A stretch of 19,415 nt of DNA from Hemicentrotus pulcherrimus (taxonomy: Eukaryota; Echinodermata; Echinoidea; Camarodonta; Strongylocentrotidae). Under the pieces are notes generated by a model. That model worked only from the letters and a program-made list of their open reading frames with translations, was not told the origin of the DNA and searched no databases. The stretch is from the NCBI GenBank assembly GCA_003118195.1, contig BEXV01001571.1, forward strand, positions 1 through 19,415, read 5' to 3'. Shown in pieces: positions 1 to 9,128 of the stretch (the stretch's first letter is position 1; every line of letters begins with the position of its first letter). The position numbers and the translations under genes were made by a program.

Positions 1-1763
1 ATTGGTAATGAGAGCTTCCATTTCATTTTTTGAAAGTGGGGTGTTTCCAATACTGGTCTTTACCTTTAACACAAATCATGCAGCATACAGGTGCAAGATG
101 AACCAGTAGACATCAGTTGCTCTTTAAACCACCGTCAAAACTTTTAAAAATGTTAATAACTATTTTGTTTCAATATTTGTTTTTTGTATTTGTATTTTGT
201 TTTGTCTTATGTTTTATTTCTTTCCAGATTTTGTTAATACAACTTTATATTAGCTTGCTAAAATGTTACAGAATTCCAGGTTTACTGCAGAATGTTTACT
301 ATGCTATATGTAACTCTATGTATAGTTTGTAAATGCATTGTGTGTGAGTTGTATTTCTTCTGCAAAGGTTGTCACTTCAATACGCTCAATGGAAATGTCA
401 AAATAAATATGAATACGGGGAAATGATTTATAATAAAAAAAGTACCTAATTTCGTCTTGTAACATTAATTGCATGGGAATTAAATGACATACATAGCTTA
501 AAGCTTCCTAAACAGTTAAATTAAAGCTTAACGTAGCATATCTTGAGAGAGCTTGATTTTATGTAGATGTGTTCCAGTTACATCACAATATCTGTTATTG
601 CTCCAAAATTACTTCAATTTTAAGATCCATCACATTCTTATATAAACATACTGAATTCCAGTTCTTTTCAAAATGAAGTTAATGCTGATTGTATGATATG
701 GTTTCACAAACTTGATATTCCAATGTTCCTTTAAGGTTTTTTTACATTCTCTCATTTCATTGTGTTTACTCTGCTACTTGTATTGGATGTCTCATGAATA
801 TATGCTTTTGGGAAGAGGCTGTATTCAGTTACATACTTGGTAGAGTATGCACACTGTAGCAAGTGTATGTGTAGATATTGATGACAGAACAACCATATTC
901 TCAGTTTTCTCGTCTATGTATTGAATCTGATTTGTGAGTGCCAAGGGAATATGTTTGAAAGAAGAGAAGTAGTGTCTACATTATGTAGGTCACAAAGACT
1001 GAATAAAAAATAGTGGGAGGTTTCTCAAGGGTTAATAGGTGTAGCCATGGATACGGAAAAGGAAGTAATTATATTTTGTTGTTAATGCAAAGCTATGAAG
1101 GAGCTACCACGCTGTGTAATCAAAGAATAAACTTGACGTTAAAAAAAGGAGTATACCTGCAGATGTATCCGCAGTTAATAATATGAGTAGTTGTCTTTGA
1201 AACGCAACACTTGTGGTTCTCTACCCAAATCAAATCAATTATACTGCGGTTTCTGCATTCTGCAACATACTGCAAAACCCCAAACTTGTGTTTGCATGAA
1301 ATTTTTGGAAAAAATGTTGAGAATGGTTTAGATGTGCACAGATTTCATGATGTGAAGTAATCAAATCAGAGCTAACACAGCACAGTGCTCAATTTCTTTG
1401 TCTAGTTCACTTAAGTATCTTCCTGGAGAAATGCTATTGGTTTACAGGTCGCAAAGGTTTTTTTTATGTTGTCATTGTCTTTTGGTTTTGAAATGCACAA
1501 CTCTCATTATTTCAGAGGATTGATCAAATTGAATTTTCTTACATAGTCATTTGATTTATATGAGTGATTATACGAGTGAATTATGATCAACTTTGATTTA
1601 AACAAAATTTGAAACTTGTGACTATCATACATATTCTCATGGGCAGGTAACTACTGATCCATGCCAAATTTGATAATGTTTGCACAATTTTGGAAGACAA
1701 ATGGATTTATTACCTTTTAATATAGTCATTAGTTTATAGTAATGCTTTATTTTAATGTTGCAG
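1..1763. other. AT-rich non-coding, probably intron
   Basis: No convincing coding exon is visible on either strand. The stretch is AT-rich with frequent stops, and the only long open frame (117-332) is a T-rich run of hydrophobic codons without codon bias. It ends at a good 3' splice site (pyrimidine-rich stretch then TTGCAG at 1758-1763), so at least its right part is best read as the intron before the first + strand exon. Upstream exons of that gene lie outside the window or are too small to see. Confidence 0.5.
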
Positions 1764-1987
1764 AAGGAAGTGGACAGCCTCATCCTTCGTCCCACGCCCC
1801 CGCCTCCGGCCCCGCCCCAGCAGCAGGTGCCCCAGTCCCTACCCCAGCCCCCACCAGACCCTCACCTTCAGTCAATACCACTTCACTAGGACGCTCTGCC
1901 GTACCAAGCACTCAACCCATGGGTCACCATGCACAATCCACAGTAACACACAGCCAGAGAGGGAACGTTCCTGCTGTCAAGAAAACA
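1764..1987 (+). CDS. Unrecognised + strand gene, antepenultimate coding exon
   Basis: A GC-rich exon between acceptor TTGCAG and donor ACA|GTTAGT. It begins with the last two bases of a codon and then encodes about 74 residues rich in Pro, Ala, Ser and His, starting GSGQPHPSSHAPASGP and ending NVPAVKKT. Proline and alanine dominate its first half, as in a disordered linker. The frame is chosen because it joins in phase 0 to the exons at 3106 and 3583, giving about 173 codons without a stop over three exons. The phase-0 frame of the same exon is also open, for 41 codons from the acceptor (KEVDSLILRPTPPPPAPPQQ...), and ends at TAG 1887-1889, so an alternative proline-rich C-terminus is possible. 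No domain is recognised and the function is unknown. The donor is only moderate. Confidence 0.65.
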
Positions 1988-3105
1988 GTTAGTTATCTTG
2001 TCTTTTCTTTGTAGTGTTTGTTGATCATGTGAATAATAGGTCAAGATCGTGTATGGAGAAGATATATGTGTGTTTTTCTTGGAGCATCTGTACAAGGACT
2101 GTCAACCTGTGGGTTGTGGGTGCATATCTAGCCTAAGCAGTTGACAAACGTCATTAGGGACTTTTAGATTTGCGTGGACTGATACGTGTGACTTCCATTC
2201 AAGGCAGTGCATCAAAAGGACGACGACCGTAGCAATCCCCATTGTCTTTGTGCGAATATAAAAGTCCCTATTGTTGTGTGTGAACATGCCCCTTCCATTT
2301 CACATAAAAGTGGGCAAGTTTACATTGGGACACAACCCATCCCTCAGAAAGGATATTGAAGTGAGACCCTGTGGGTAGGAGAGGCACCCTAGCTGCATCC
2401 ATATTAATGATAGTCTGTATTAAACAGGAATTTGTTTACTCAGTACATGATTGTTGTATTCATAATGAGGGATGCAAGTTTGTTGAGAGGTTTTGTGTTT
2501 CATCATCTAATTACCTTTTTAGATATTAAGATATTCATGATTGAAATTATAAATTGCAAACACATTCCTAATATGCATGTCTCTTAGGTTTCTTGGACAT
2601 GCATATTTTGTCCTGCCCACAAGTCAGTGGAGTACTTATATATGCTATCACTCACCAGCACCCTGTGTGCAGGCCTTACATGCATCAATAATAATACTAC
2701 GTCTTGTTTACCCTGGGTAGCCCCATTGATATTATTACTTTGCACCAGGAGGGCCCTACCATCAATGACCCGGCTTTAGCTGAGCTACGATGAAAAGCCG
2801 CTCAAGCATTCAACAAATTCCTTTCTACCGGGGACCCGTTTACCCTACCCTAGGTGGAGTGTGGCAAATGTATATCAATATCTTGCCATTTGACATTAGT
2901 GCCATGGCAGGACTCGAACCACAAAGCATACGATCCTCATTCTGGTGACGTATCCACTATATGTGAACCAAACATACGGCTTGTGCAGTATGTTGATTGG
3001 CAGCTCTGTAAAATGTTGGCTCTTGCTTTATCGGAGCATTTAATATATTTAAACATGCATTTTGTAAAATGCTCTCAAGTTTCTTTTCTTTTTTTCTTCC
3101 CCTAG
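1988..3105 (+). other. Intron with an antisense SINE
   Basis: Runs from donor GTTAGT at 1988 to a strong acceptor at 3105 (long T-rich tract, then CCCCTAG). It contains the tRNA-derived SINE described separately at 2686-2970. The rest is AT-rich, and I see no exon in it. Confidence 0.6.
2686..2970 (-). mobile_element. tRNA-derived SINE-like element
   Basis: On the - strand a consensus-like RNA polymerase III B box, GGTTCGAGTCC, lies at 2920-2910. An A-box-like stretch, TAGTGGATACG, lies about 30 bases before it at 2959-2949. This is the spacing of a tRNA gene or tRNA-derived SINE. The element continues for about 220 bases past the B box, is GC-richer than the surrounding intron, and ends in a short ATT-repeat tail (TATTATTATTG, about 2697-2686). 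A real tRNA is unlikely, because no acceptor stem closes at tRNA length. Boundaries are approximate and I could not define target-site duplications. Confidence 0.6.
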
Positions 3106-3243
3106 GCCACAGGAAGATCGTCACAGATTAAGACAGTAACAGCCAGAGTGAGTGGTAGAAGTGAGTTGCAGGCATCCAGCGGCCTTGGTCTCAACCCACC
3201 TATGGCCTCGGTGGTGGTCGAGAGACATCATCCCATTACTCAG
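3106..3243 (+). CDS. Unrecognised + strand gene, penultimate coding exon
   Basis: Exactly 46 codons, phase 0 at both ends, between acceptor CCCCTAG (3099-3105) and donor CAG|GTTTAG. It encodes a basic, Ser/Thr-rich stretch starting [19 protein letters not shown] and ending [11 protein letters not shown]. Base composition rises sharply against the neighbouring AT-rich introns, which supports coding. No domain is recognised. The basic Ser/Thr/Pro-rich character shared with its neighbours fits a disordered C-terminal tail, for example of a kinase or cytoskeletal protein, but that is only a guess. Confidence 0.7.
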
Positions 3244-3582
3244 GTTTAGATTACTCTTCCAGCATTCTTCTTTTCAACCTTTCCAAACTTGATTGAGATT
3301 CAGAAAATTCTTGTTCAATATTCAAAACTAAGTTGAAAACAAACCAAATAAACATATCCTAGGGATTCTGATTCAGAATAAAGACAAAGAGTTATGTATT
3401 CAAATTAGAATCGTTTCACTACTTTAATATATGGTGCGTATTAGGAATATAGATTTGATTCTTTAAACATCAATCAAAACCAAGGACTTGTGTTTGAAAA
3501 TCCAAATATACAAAATACATCTCATTAAAGCCCAATGTGCTTTTGAGATATTAATCTTTTACAATTTCTCTCTTTTCTCCAG
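3244..3582 (+). other. Intron
   Basis: AT-rich intron of 339 bases with donor GTTTAG and a strong acceptor (CTCTCTTTTCTCCAG, 3568-3582). Nothing else is seen in it. Confidence 0.7.
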
Positions 3583-3744
3583 CAAACTGTCGGTCATGCC
3601 ACGGCAGCACGGTACCCAATGACCACTACCCAGAGCTTGCCGAGCCATCTTACTGGTGTGTCATCTAGAGGTGGAAGCAGTATGGCATCTAGAAAGCAGT
3701 CCCATACTGTTCCTGGTGCGCCTACGGTGAAAGTAGTCCACTAA
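3583..3744 (+). CDS. Unrecognised + strand gene, terminal exon to TAA
   Basis: 53 codons followed by TAA (3742-3744), entered in phase 0 from the acceptor at 3582. The peptide starts QTVGHATAARYPMTTTQS and ends SHTVPGAPTVKVVH. It is Ser/Thr-rich and basic like the preceding exons. The closing ten residues are the first of three in-frame copies of a PG-x-P-x-VKVV motif. The other two lie after the stop codon, in the same frame, in the open extension 3745-4038. The stop may be a true end, a leaky stop or a recent nonsense change. The gene is not identified. Confidence 0.7.
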   Translation, partial: QTVGHATAARYPMTTTQSLPSHLTGVSSRGGSSMASRKQSHTVPGAPTVKVVH

Positions 3745-4038
3745 TGGTTTCACTACAGACAAGACTGTATCGTCATAGCCTATACCAGATGCACTTTGGT
3801 CATAAGCTGTCCTAACATGGCTCTACTAGAGTCAAGACTGGTTCAATCCCGGCCCATTCCTGGCACACCTACTGTCAAAGTGGTCTACCGATGGAAAAGA
3901 TGGAACAAATCAACCCCAGCCCTAACATTGTGCACCTACATGTACAGTCGAAATGGAACACCAACATTTTTACTTCAGCCCCAGCTCGTACTTGGTGCAC
4001 CTGCTGTCAAAGTGGTCCATCTTCTTCTGCAAGGATGA
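3745..4038 (+). other. Open in-frame extension after TAA, with motif repeats
   Basis: After TAA 3742-3744 the terminal-exon frame stays open for 97 codons to TGA at 4036-4038. It carries two further copies of the terminal motif: PGTPTVKVVY (3859-3888) and LGAPAVKVVH (3991-4020), against PGAPTVKVVH (3712-3741) before the stop. All three copies are in the same frame, spaced 147 and 132 bases apart (both multiples of three). The first and second copies also align outside the ten residues (SR..QS before it and W after it), and the TAA of copy 1 aligns with CGA (Arg) of copy 2. It could be a read-through extension, a coding region recently cut by a stop, or 3' UTR with an old repeat. Confidence 0.55.
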
Positions 4039-5110
4039 CAGGGCCAGGGTCTTTGTTGGTATGAAAGTGCATGGCCTGGTAACAGCTCAATTGCAAGAGT
4101 GTAATGAAGCAGATTGATGAGTCATCAAGGCCTGTGTTACATGTACTCTGTGAGATGTGAAAATCATCAGCATCCAGAACACAGCTGAACTAAGCTGTTA
4201 AGCGCTTGGATGTTAAAGATAAAGTTGAGTTCTGGTCATGTGATTGCATTGTGAAAGAAACGATGTTGAATCTATCAGAAGAGGTTGATCATCTACAGTA
4301 GTATATAAGTATTCATGTTAATTGCAAGGTTCTGGAATCATCAAAATGATAAGAAATTTGGCCAAGTCTTGGTAAAGTTACAAACACTGTACACAAAAAG
4401 ATGTATATAGGGACTACACAAACACGTGGCGTAAAAATCCTACCCCGAAGTTTTACGATGTTATATGACATATTTAGAATATGAAGGCATTTGAAGAGCC
4501 ATGCTTTTCAGGGAACACATCTTATCTGATGTTCTTCCACACTTGCATAATAAGAATGATAACGCTCACAAATTATTTTTCACCTCTTTCCAGAACTCAA
4601 CCTTCTCTTTAAGAGCTTGGATGTTAACTTGATTGCATCCTTTGACAGTTTCTAAACTTTGGGCATTGTCTTTGATCACATACAAACTGAGAACTCCTGA
4701 CCAGTCCCAGTGCGAGAACACAATGATAAAACTTTTCCACCAGAAAGAAGCGGCAAAGAAATAAGAAAGACTGATCACCAATACTTTTTTTTTTTAAACA
4801 ATAAGAATATTTGAGGTGCGTTCAATCATAACTTTCTTATTTGTAAACGGATATTGCTCAAACTTTCATTAATGTTTTTCTGCTTTTATTAAAACCAAGA
4901 TGATATCATGGTGGACCTCCCCTTTAATGATATATGACAAAGCCTTCATGTAATTGATATCTGCCAAATGAATGTGACTTTTTGTAATTATTACAGAACT
5001 CAAGATTTTTTTAAAATTTGAAAATAACCAACACCAACACGGTACAGAAGATATATGGGACTATACCGATACCCTTACTTCTTCACATTACTGTGCATAC
5101 TAAACTCTCA
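4039..5110 (+). other. Probable 3' UTR / intergenic
   Basis: AT-rich, with no credible coding exon. A frame on the - strand (4566-4781) has no splice context or recognisable protein. Around 4830-4927 is what looks like one end of a TTAA-type foldback element: on the - strand it reads TTAAAGGGGAGGTCCACC from about 4927. No second terminus was found nearby, so it is probably truncated. Confidence 0.4.
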
Positions 5111-6097
5111 TTTCCTGTGTTGTGTTGTAAGAAGAAAAAAAAGGATTAAATTAATTACAAGGACTGTCCTTTAAAAAAAAAGAATCCCTTCAAAAATGGT
5201 CATGAATGATAAATGTTTTTGATGTCGTAAAAATTGTAAAAATAAAAATCTTAATTAAAAAAAATATTTGTGCCCCTTTGAACAGCATCCCTACAAATTA
5301 TAACTTAATGAAATAAATAACAAAAACAGATCTGCACGGTAATGCAAGTTGTCGTGGTCTCCGACTATGACTTAAGAACAGCAGTTTCTATGGAAACACT
5401 TCAAAACATACTCTTGACGTACTATTGGTATCAAGTGTTCCTTTCTTATTGATATAGGCATGGAATCTGTGTCAAAATATTTTGAGAAAATATTGAAGAA
5501 AAGAGATATTCAAGAAATTTGGCACATTTGCAAATGCTGGTTGGAATTGCTCGATCAAGTTTCTACAATTCAAAGAAGAAAACAAGAAGGATGAAATATA
5601 GTTGTGGGAGGTGTATGTGATATTCACCAAGGTTTGGTTAAGTTTTTGCTGTTTTCCACAAGTCCAAAGAACCTATAATAATGATTGAATAAACGATTGC
5701 TATGTAGACAATTGCCTTTAAGTCTTTTAATACCAGAATTCAAGTACCATTAAGTCTATCTGTTGGGGTAGTTCTTGTATTTCACTTTCGAGAGTTGAAA
5801 TGACAGTCTGTAATATTGGAAGCAAGATAATATAGATGGTGGTACATAGATTCTTTAGTATTGCTGCTAGAGTTCTATTTATGATATTAGAGTCTCATGT
5901 CAAAAAGTCGATTATAACATTTAGGCCTTTTTCATACCCAAATTCTGATTGAAAAAGACACATGTAGGTATCGTTATATTATCTGTTATTTTATCTGAAA
6001 GGAAAAACTTGTGTGTTGTAATGCTTTTAAGAGATTTGTAATCTTGTACATATTATTGTAAGTTATTGACTGTAAATAAATTTGTGTGAAGAAAGTA

Positions 6098-6103
6098 AAT
6101 AAA
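6098..6103 (+). promoter_or_regulatory. Candidate poly(A) signal
   Basis: AATAAA inside a run AGTAAATAAATAATAAG. Other AATAAA hexamers lie at 5688-5693 and 6075-6080. Any of these could end the + strand gene whose stop codon is at 3742 or 4036. The same signal recurs in the second copy of the duplication at 8733-8738. Confidence 0.35.
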
Positions 6104-6267
6104 TAATAAGCATGAGAGATATGATATTGTGAGTCTAATATTTCTTATCCGATGTTCAGATTGGAGGAATGCTCCATTAGTACAGCAAGAAAACTCTACA
6201 CTGAAGACTGGATAAACATACTGATGCATGAATGGAGGATTGTCGCACAAATTGAGTGTAGAAACAC

Positions 6268-6366
6268 TCCTTTCTCCCTCTGTGTCCTTTTTTTTTCTCT
6301 CTCTGTCTTTATCTCTCCCTCCCTCTCTCTCTTTATCTCTCCCCCTCTCTCTCTCTCTTTATCCTC
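6268..6366 (+). repeat. CT-rich low-complexity tract
   Basis: A run of TC/CTTT-type repeats of about 100 bases at the right end of duplication copy 1. A similar tract ends copy 2 at about 8908-8995, so it belongs to the duplicated unit. The open frame across it on the + strand is a by-product of low complexity. Confidence 0.85.
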
Positions 6367-6446
6367 CTGTGTGTGCCTGTATCTAGATTTTTGTCTATTT
6401 TATGTGTTTTGAGAAAAAAAGAAAGAAAAAACTTGAATTAATCTCA

Positions 6447-6989
6447 AGCACTGTCCTTAAAAAAAAATGAAAAACAAATATTAAAGACCCTATCCGATGA
6501 AAATGCAATATAGATATAAATGGAAAACTGCATGAATGTAGAATAGAAATATAAAGGAATAAAAGGTTTTTATCCCTTCATTATAAGCACAAAAGCAAAT
6601 TAAAACCTCATTTTCTGCACCCCTCTAAATTACGGGTCAACATGGTGCAAATTTACTGAAGTTACAGTGATGACATAACATGTGGACCCGACTGTTTCAC
6701 CTATATAGCTGAGGCGATGAGCCGTGCTTAATTAATGCAAAGTCATCCTGAATATGCGTACCAGGTACTCCACATCATCAAGTTTTTAGGTCGACAACTT
6801 CTGATTTTCAAAGCTCTAGATTTTGAGTTTTCAGAAAGCTGATACTCCCTTGACGGACACTAAAATGGCATAGCTTTCATGGAAACCCTTCAAAACTTGG
6901 CCTTTAGCGCACTATTGGACAAAAAAAAGAAGAATTTTTGAAGGTGTGCACCTGTTATTGACTTGAGCAGGAAATCTGTGTCAAAATAT
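6447..6989. repeat. Spacer with partial repeat copy
   Basis: AT-rich DNA between the two duplication copies. Its last part (about 6870-6985) is another short, diverged copy of the repeat (TTCATGGAAACCCTTCAAAAC ... CTGTGTCAAAATATTCT). The segment starting TTAAAGACCCTATCCGATG at 6481 could be one end of another TTAA-type element, but its other end was not found. No coding exon is seen. Confidence 0.45.
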
Positions 6990-8990
6990 TCTCTCAAAAA
7001 GAATCCCATACAAAATGTTCATGAATAAAATAGATTTTTTTGATGTTGTAAAAAAAGTAAAAATAAAATCTTGATTAAAAATTGAACAGAATCCCTACAA
7101 GTTACAACTTAATGACACAAATAACATAAAAACTGAAAACGTGTTTCTCTGCTATATGTTTTGTTTTTGTTCCTCTGTTCACTAATTAAAGTGACTCGGT
7201 AACCTCAGATTATGAAACAAAATCCTTGATTTAGCTCATCCTGCACTCAGAATTATATACCTTAAGGTCAGTCAGGAATCCCATGACTTTTACAAGGCCT
7301 ATCGCCTGTCTGATTATCAAGATATTTATGATTGGAAATCGAAATCAAATTTTGCATTTTCCTAACAGAGTGTACAACACTACAGTCTTTTGGAGAAACT
7401 GAGTATGGTATAACCGGTCACTCAAATATGTTTACTTTTTTGAGGCACTTTATGATCATTTTGAAGCAAAATTTGTTTCGGGCTACAATATTACACTATA
7501 TCACAGACACTGATTACACGTAGGGCCATGCACATCCAAGAGTTAACTTTGTTAAACAATGACTTTAAGAATTAATTTGGCCTTCGATTTAAGAATCCTG
7601 TTTTGCCCATGACTGATAGCTCTACTGCTGGTCTGTACAATTCATTCTTTATGTTGTACGGGTTAAGAATTAACAGTCGTTTGGAACATGTACCTGAAGA
7701 TATCTGCACAATCTTGTAATCTTCACTCTGTTACTTACAAATGTAAACTTATTTCTCAGCTGAAAATGTGCCTGTTATCCTTTTGTTTTTAGTACCCCTA
7801 AATGTCCAATATCACTATCATTATCAATGGAATCTTGCATCGTTTATTTGGTCTATTCATTTTACTCTTGTAAGAAAATACTGGTTTATAAAGACATGTT
7901 CATGATTTAAAAATAGTAGTTTCTATGGAAACCCTTCAAAACATACCATTTGACGAACTATTCATTACAAAAAAAGTAGTCAAGGTCTCTAATTATGATT
8001 TTGAAATAGCAGTTTCTATGGAAACCCTTCAAAACATACTCTGACGCACTATTTGAATAAAAAAATTGTTGAAAGTGTTCACCTGTTTAATATTGATATA
8101 GACATGAAATCTGTGTCAAAATATTTTGAGAAAATATTGAAGAAAAGAGACATTCAAGAAATTTGACACATTTGCAAATGCTGGTCGAAATTTCTTGTGC
8201 AAGTTGCTACAATTTAAAGAAGAAAAAAAAGAAGGAAATAATATATTTGTGGGAGGCGATTTTTCAGCAAGGTTTGGTCAAGTATTTGCTGTTTTTCACA
8301 CGTACCTACAATAATGATTGAATAAACGATTGTTTTGTAAACAATTGCCTTTAAATCATTTAATACCAGAATTGAAGTATCTTTTCAGAACATGTTTACC
8401 TGTTCGGGTAGCTCTTGTATTTAATTTTTGAGATAAATGTTGAAACGACAGTCTGGAATATCGGAAGTAAGATTATAAAGATGCGTCAGTCTCAAAGATT
8501 CTTTAATATTGCTGCTATAGTTATATTTACGAGTTCCATATCAAAAAGTTCATTTTTACATTGGAGCCTTTTTCATACCCAAATTCTGATTGAAACATAC
8601 ATGTAGGTACTATTGTCCTATTATGCTTAGCATGTATTAAATCGGGAAGGATACATTTCTATGTTGTATTGTTTTAAGAGATTTGTAATCGTGTACATAT
8701 TATTGTAAGTTCTTGACTGTGTAAAGAAAGTAAATAAACAACCAGCATAAGAAATATGATATTGTGAGTCTCCTTTTTCCTATCCTTCTTATCTGATGTT
8801 TAGATTAGAGGGATACTCCAAATACTGAAAGAAAATTAGACATTGAAGATTTGATAATCATACCGACTGAAGGATTGTCCCACCAATTAAATGTTAGCCT
8901 GCAATGCTCTCTCTCGCAATGTCTTACTCCCTCTCTCCATGTTTTTATCTTTCTTTACTTGACTTTATCTTTTCATCTCTCTCTTTCTCT
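6990..8990. repeat. Direct duplication, copy 2 (interrupted)
   Basis: Matches copy 1 in two pieces: 6990-7125 corresponds to about 5178-5330, and 7979-8940 to about 5350-6290. About 0.85 kb between them is extra, and includes the TTAA element at 7186-7568 plus an extra partial repeat (7916-7965). Divergence from copy 1 is perhaps one base in five by eye, so the duplication is not recent. AATAAA at 8733-8738 is retained. No coding exon is seen. Confidence 0.75.
7186..7568 (+). mobile_element. TTAA-flanked MITE-like element A
   Basis: A 383-bp segment bounded by TTAA (7186-7189 and 7565-7568). Just inside it has related ends: AGTGACTCGGTAAC on the left, and on the right, read inward, AGTCATTGTTTAAC. 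Its interior is shared along most of its length with the element at 17869-18238 (for example GTCAGTCAGGAA, CTGATTATCAAGATATTTATGATTGG, TTTGAGGCACTT, CACGTAGGGCC). A TTAA target and short inverted ends are typical of piggyBac-type or similar non-autonomous DNA transposons. No transposase is encoded. It interrupts duplication copy 2. Confidence 0.75.
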
Positions 8991-9104
8991 ATTTTCATTC
9001 ATCTATTTAATTCAATTCAATCACAGTTCTATTTCTAAAGTGTAATCAGTATCAACTCAAACTCTCAAATAAATAAGCAAAGCACACACACAAAAAGTAA
9101 GTTA
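8991..9104. other. Gap between the two gene tails
   Basis: Short AT-rich stretch between the duplicated repeat and the predicted 3' end of the - strand gene. It holds a + strand AATAAATAAG near 9067 and a short CA run at 9083-9091. No gene is seen. Confidence 0.4.
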
Positions 9105-9122
9105 CGCTTATATTTTAGCCAG

Positions 9123-9128
9123 TTTATT
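9123..9128 (-). promoter_or_regulatory. Candidate poly(A) signal of the TANC-like gene
   Basis: TTTATT on the + strand, i.e. AATAAA on the - strand in the context TACAAAAATAAACTGG. It is the last good hexamer before the converging repeat region and would give the - strand gene a 3' UTR of about 4.2 kb from the stop at 13309-13311. Many earlier AATAAA/ATTAAA hexamers exist, including one just after the stop codon, so usage is uncertain. Confidence 0.35.

Larger units (their letters stand above)
5130..6445. repeat. Direct duplication, copy 1
   Basis: An AT-rich segment of about 1.3 kb that recurs in diverged form at 6990-8990. Landmarks shared in order include GTAAAAATAAAAATC, TCTATGGAAAC(A/C)CTTCAAAAC, CTGTGTCAAAATATTTTGAG, ATGATTGAATAAACGATTG, CATACCCAAATTCTGATTG, TTTTAAGAGATTTGTAATC and ATATGATATTGTGAGTCT, followed by a CT-rich tract. 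The joins at about 5130-5175 and 6410-6465 also resemble each other (ACTGTCCTT then poly-A), which suggests tandem duplication. It contains AATAAA at 5688-5693, 6075-6080 and 6098-6103. I see no coding capacity. Confidence 0.8.

Noticed and set aside
117..332. 71-codon hydrophobic frame on the + strand
   Set aside because: T-rich intronic sequence yields Phe/Leu codons by chance; no signal, domain or splice support.
2900..2975. Possible tRNA gene on the - strand
   Set aside because: A and B boxes are present but no closed acceptor stem or tRNA-length end is seen; the longer body and tail fit a SINE.
2854..3105. 83-codon + strand frame running into the 3106 exon
   Set aside because: It lies over the antisense SINE and the polypyrimidine tract of the intron; the acceptor at 3105 explains the junction better.
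6152..6412. 86-codon + strand frame rich in Ser/Leu
   Set aside because: It crosses the CT-rich low-complexity tract, and the second copy of the duplication does not preserve the same protein.
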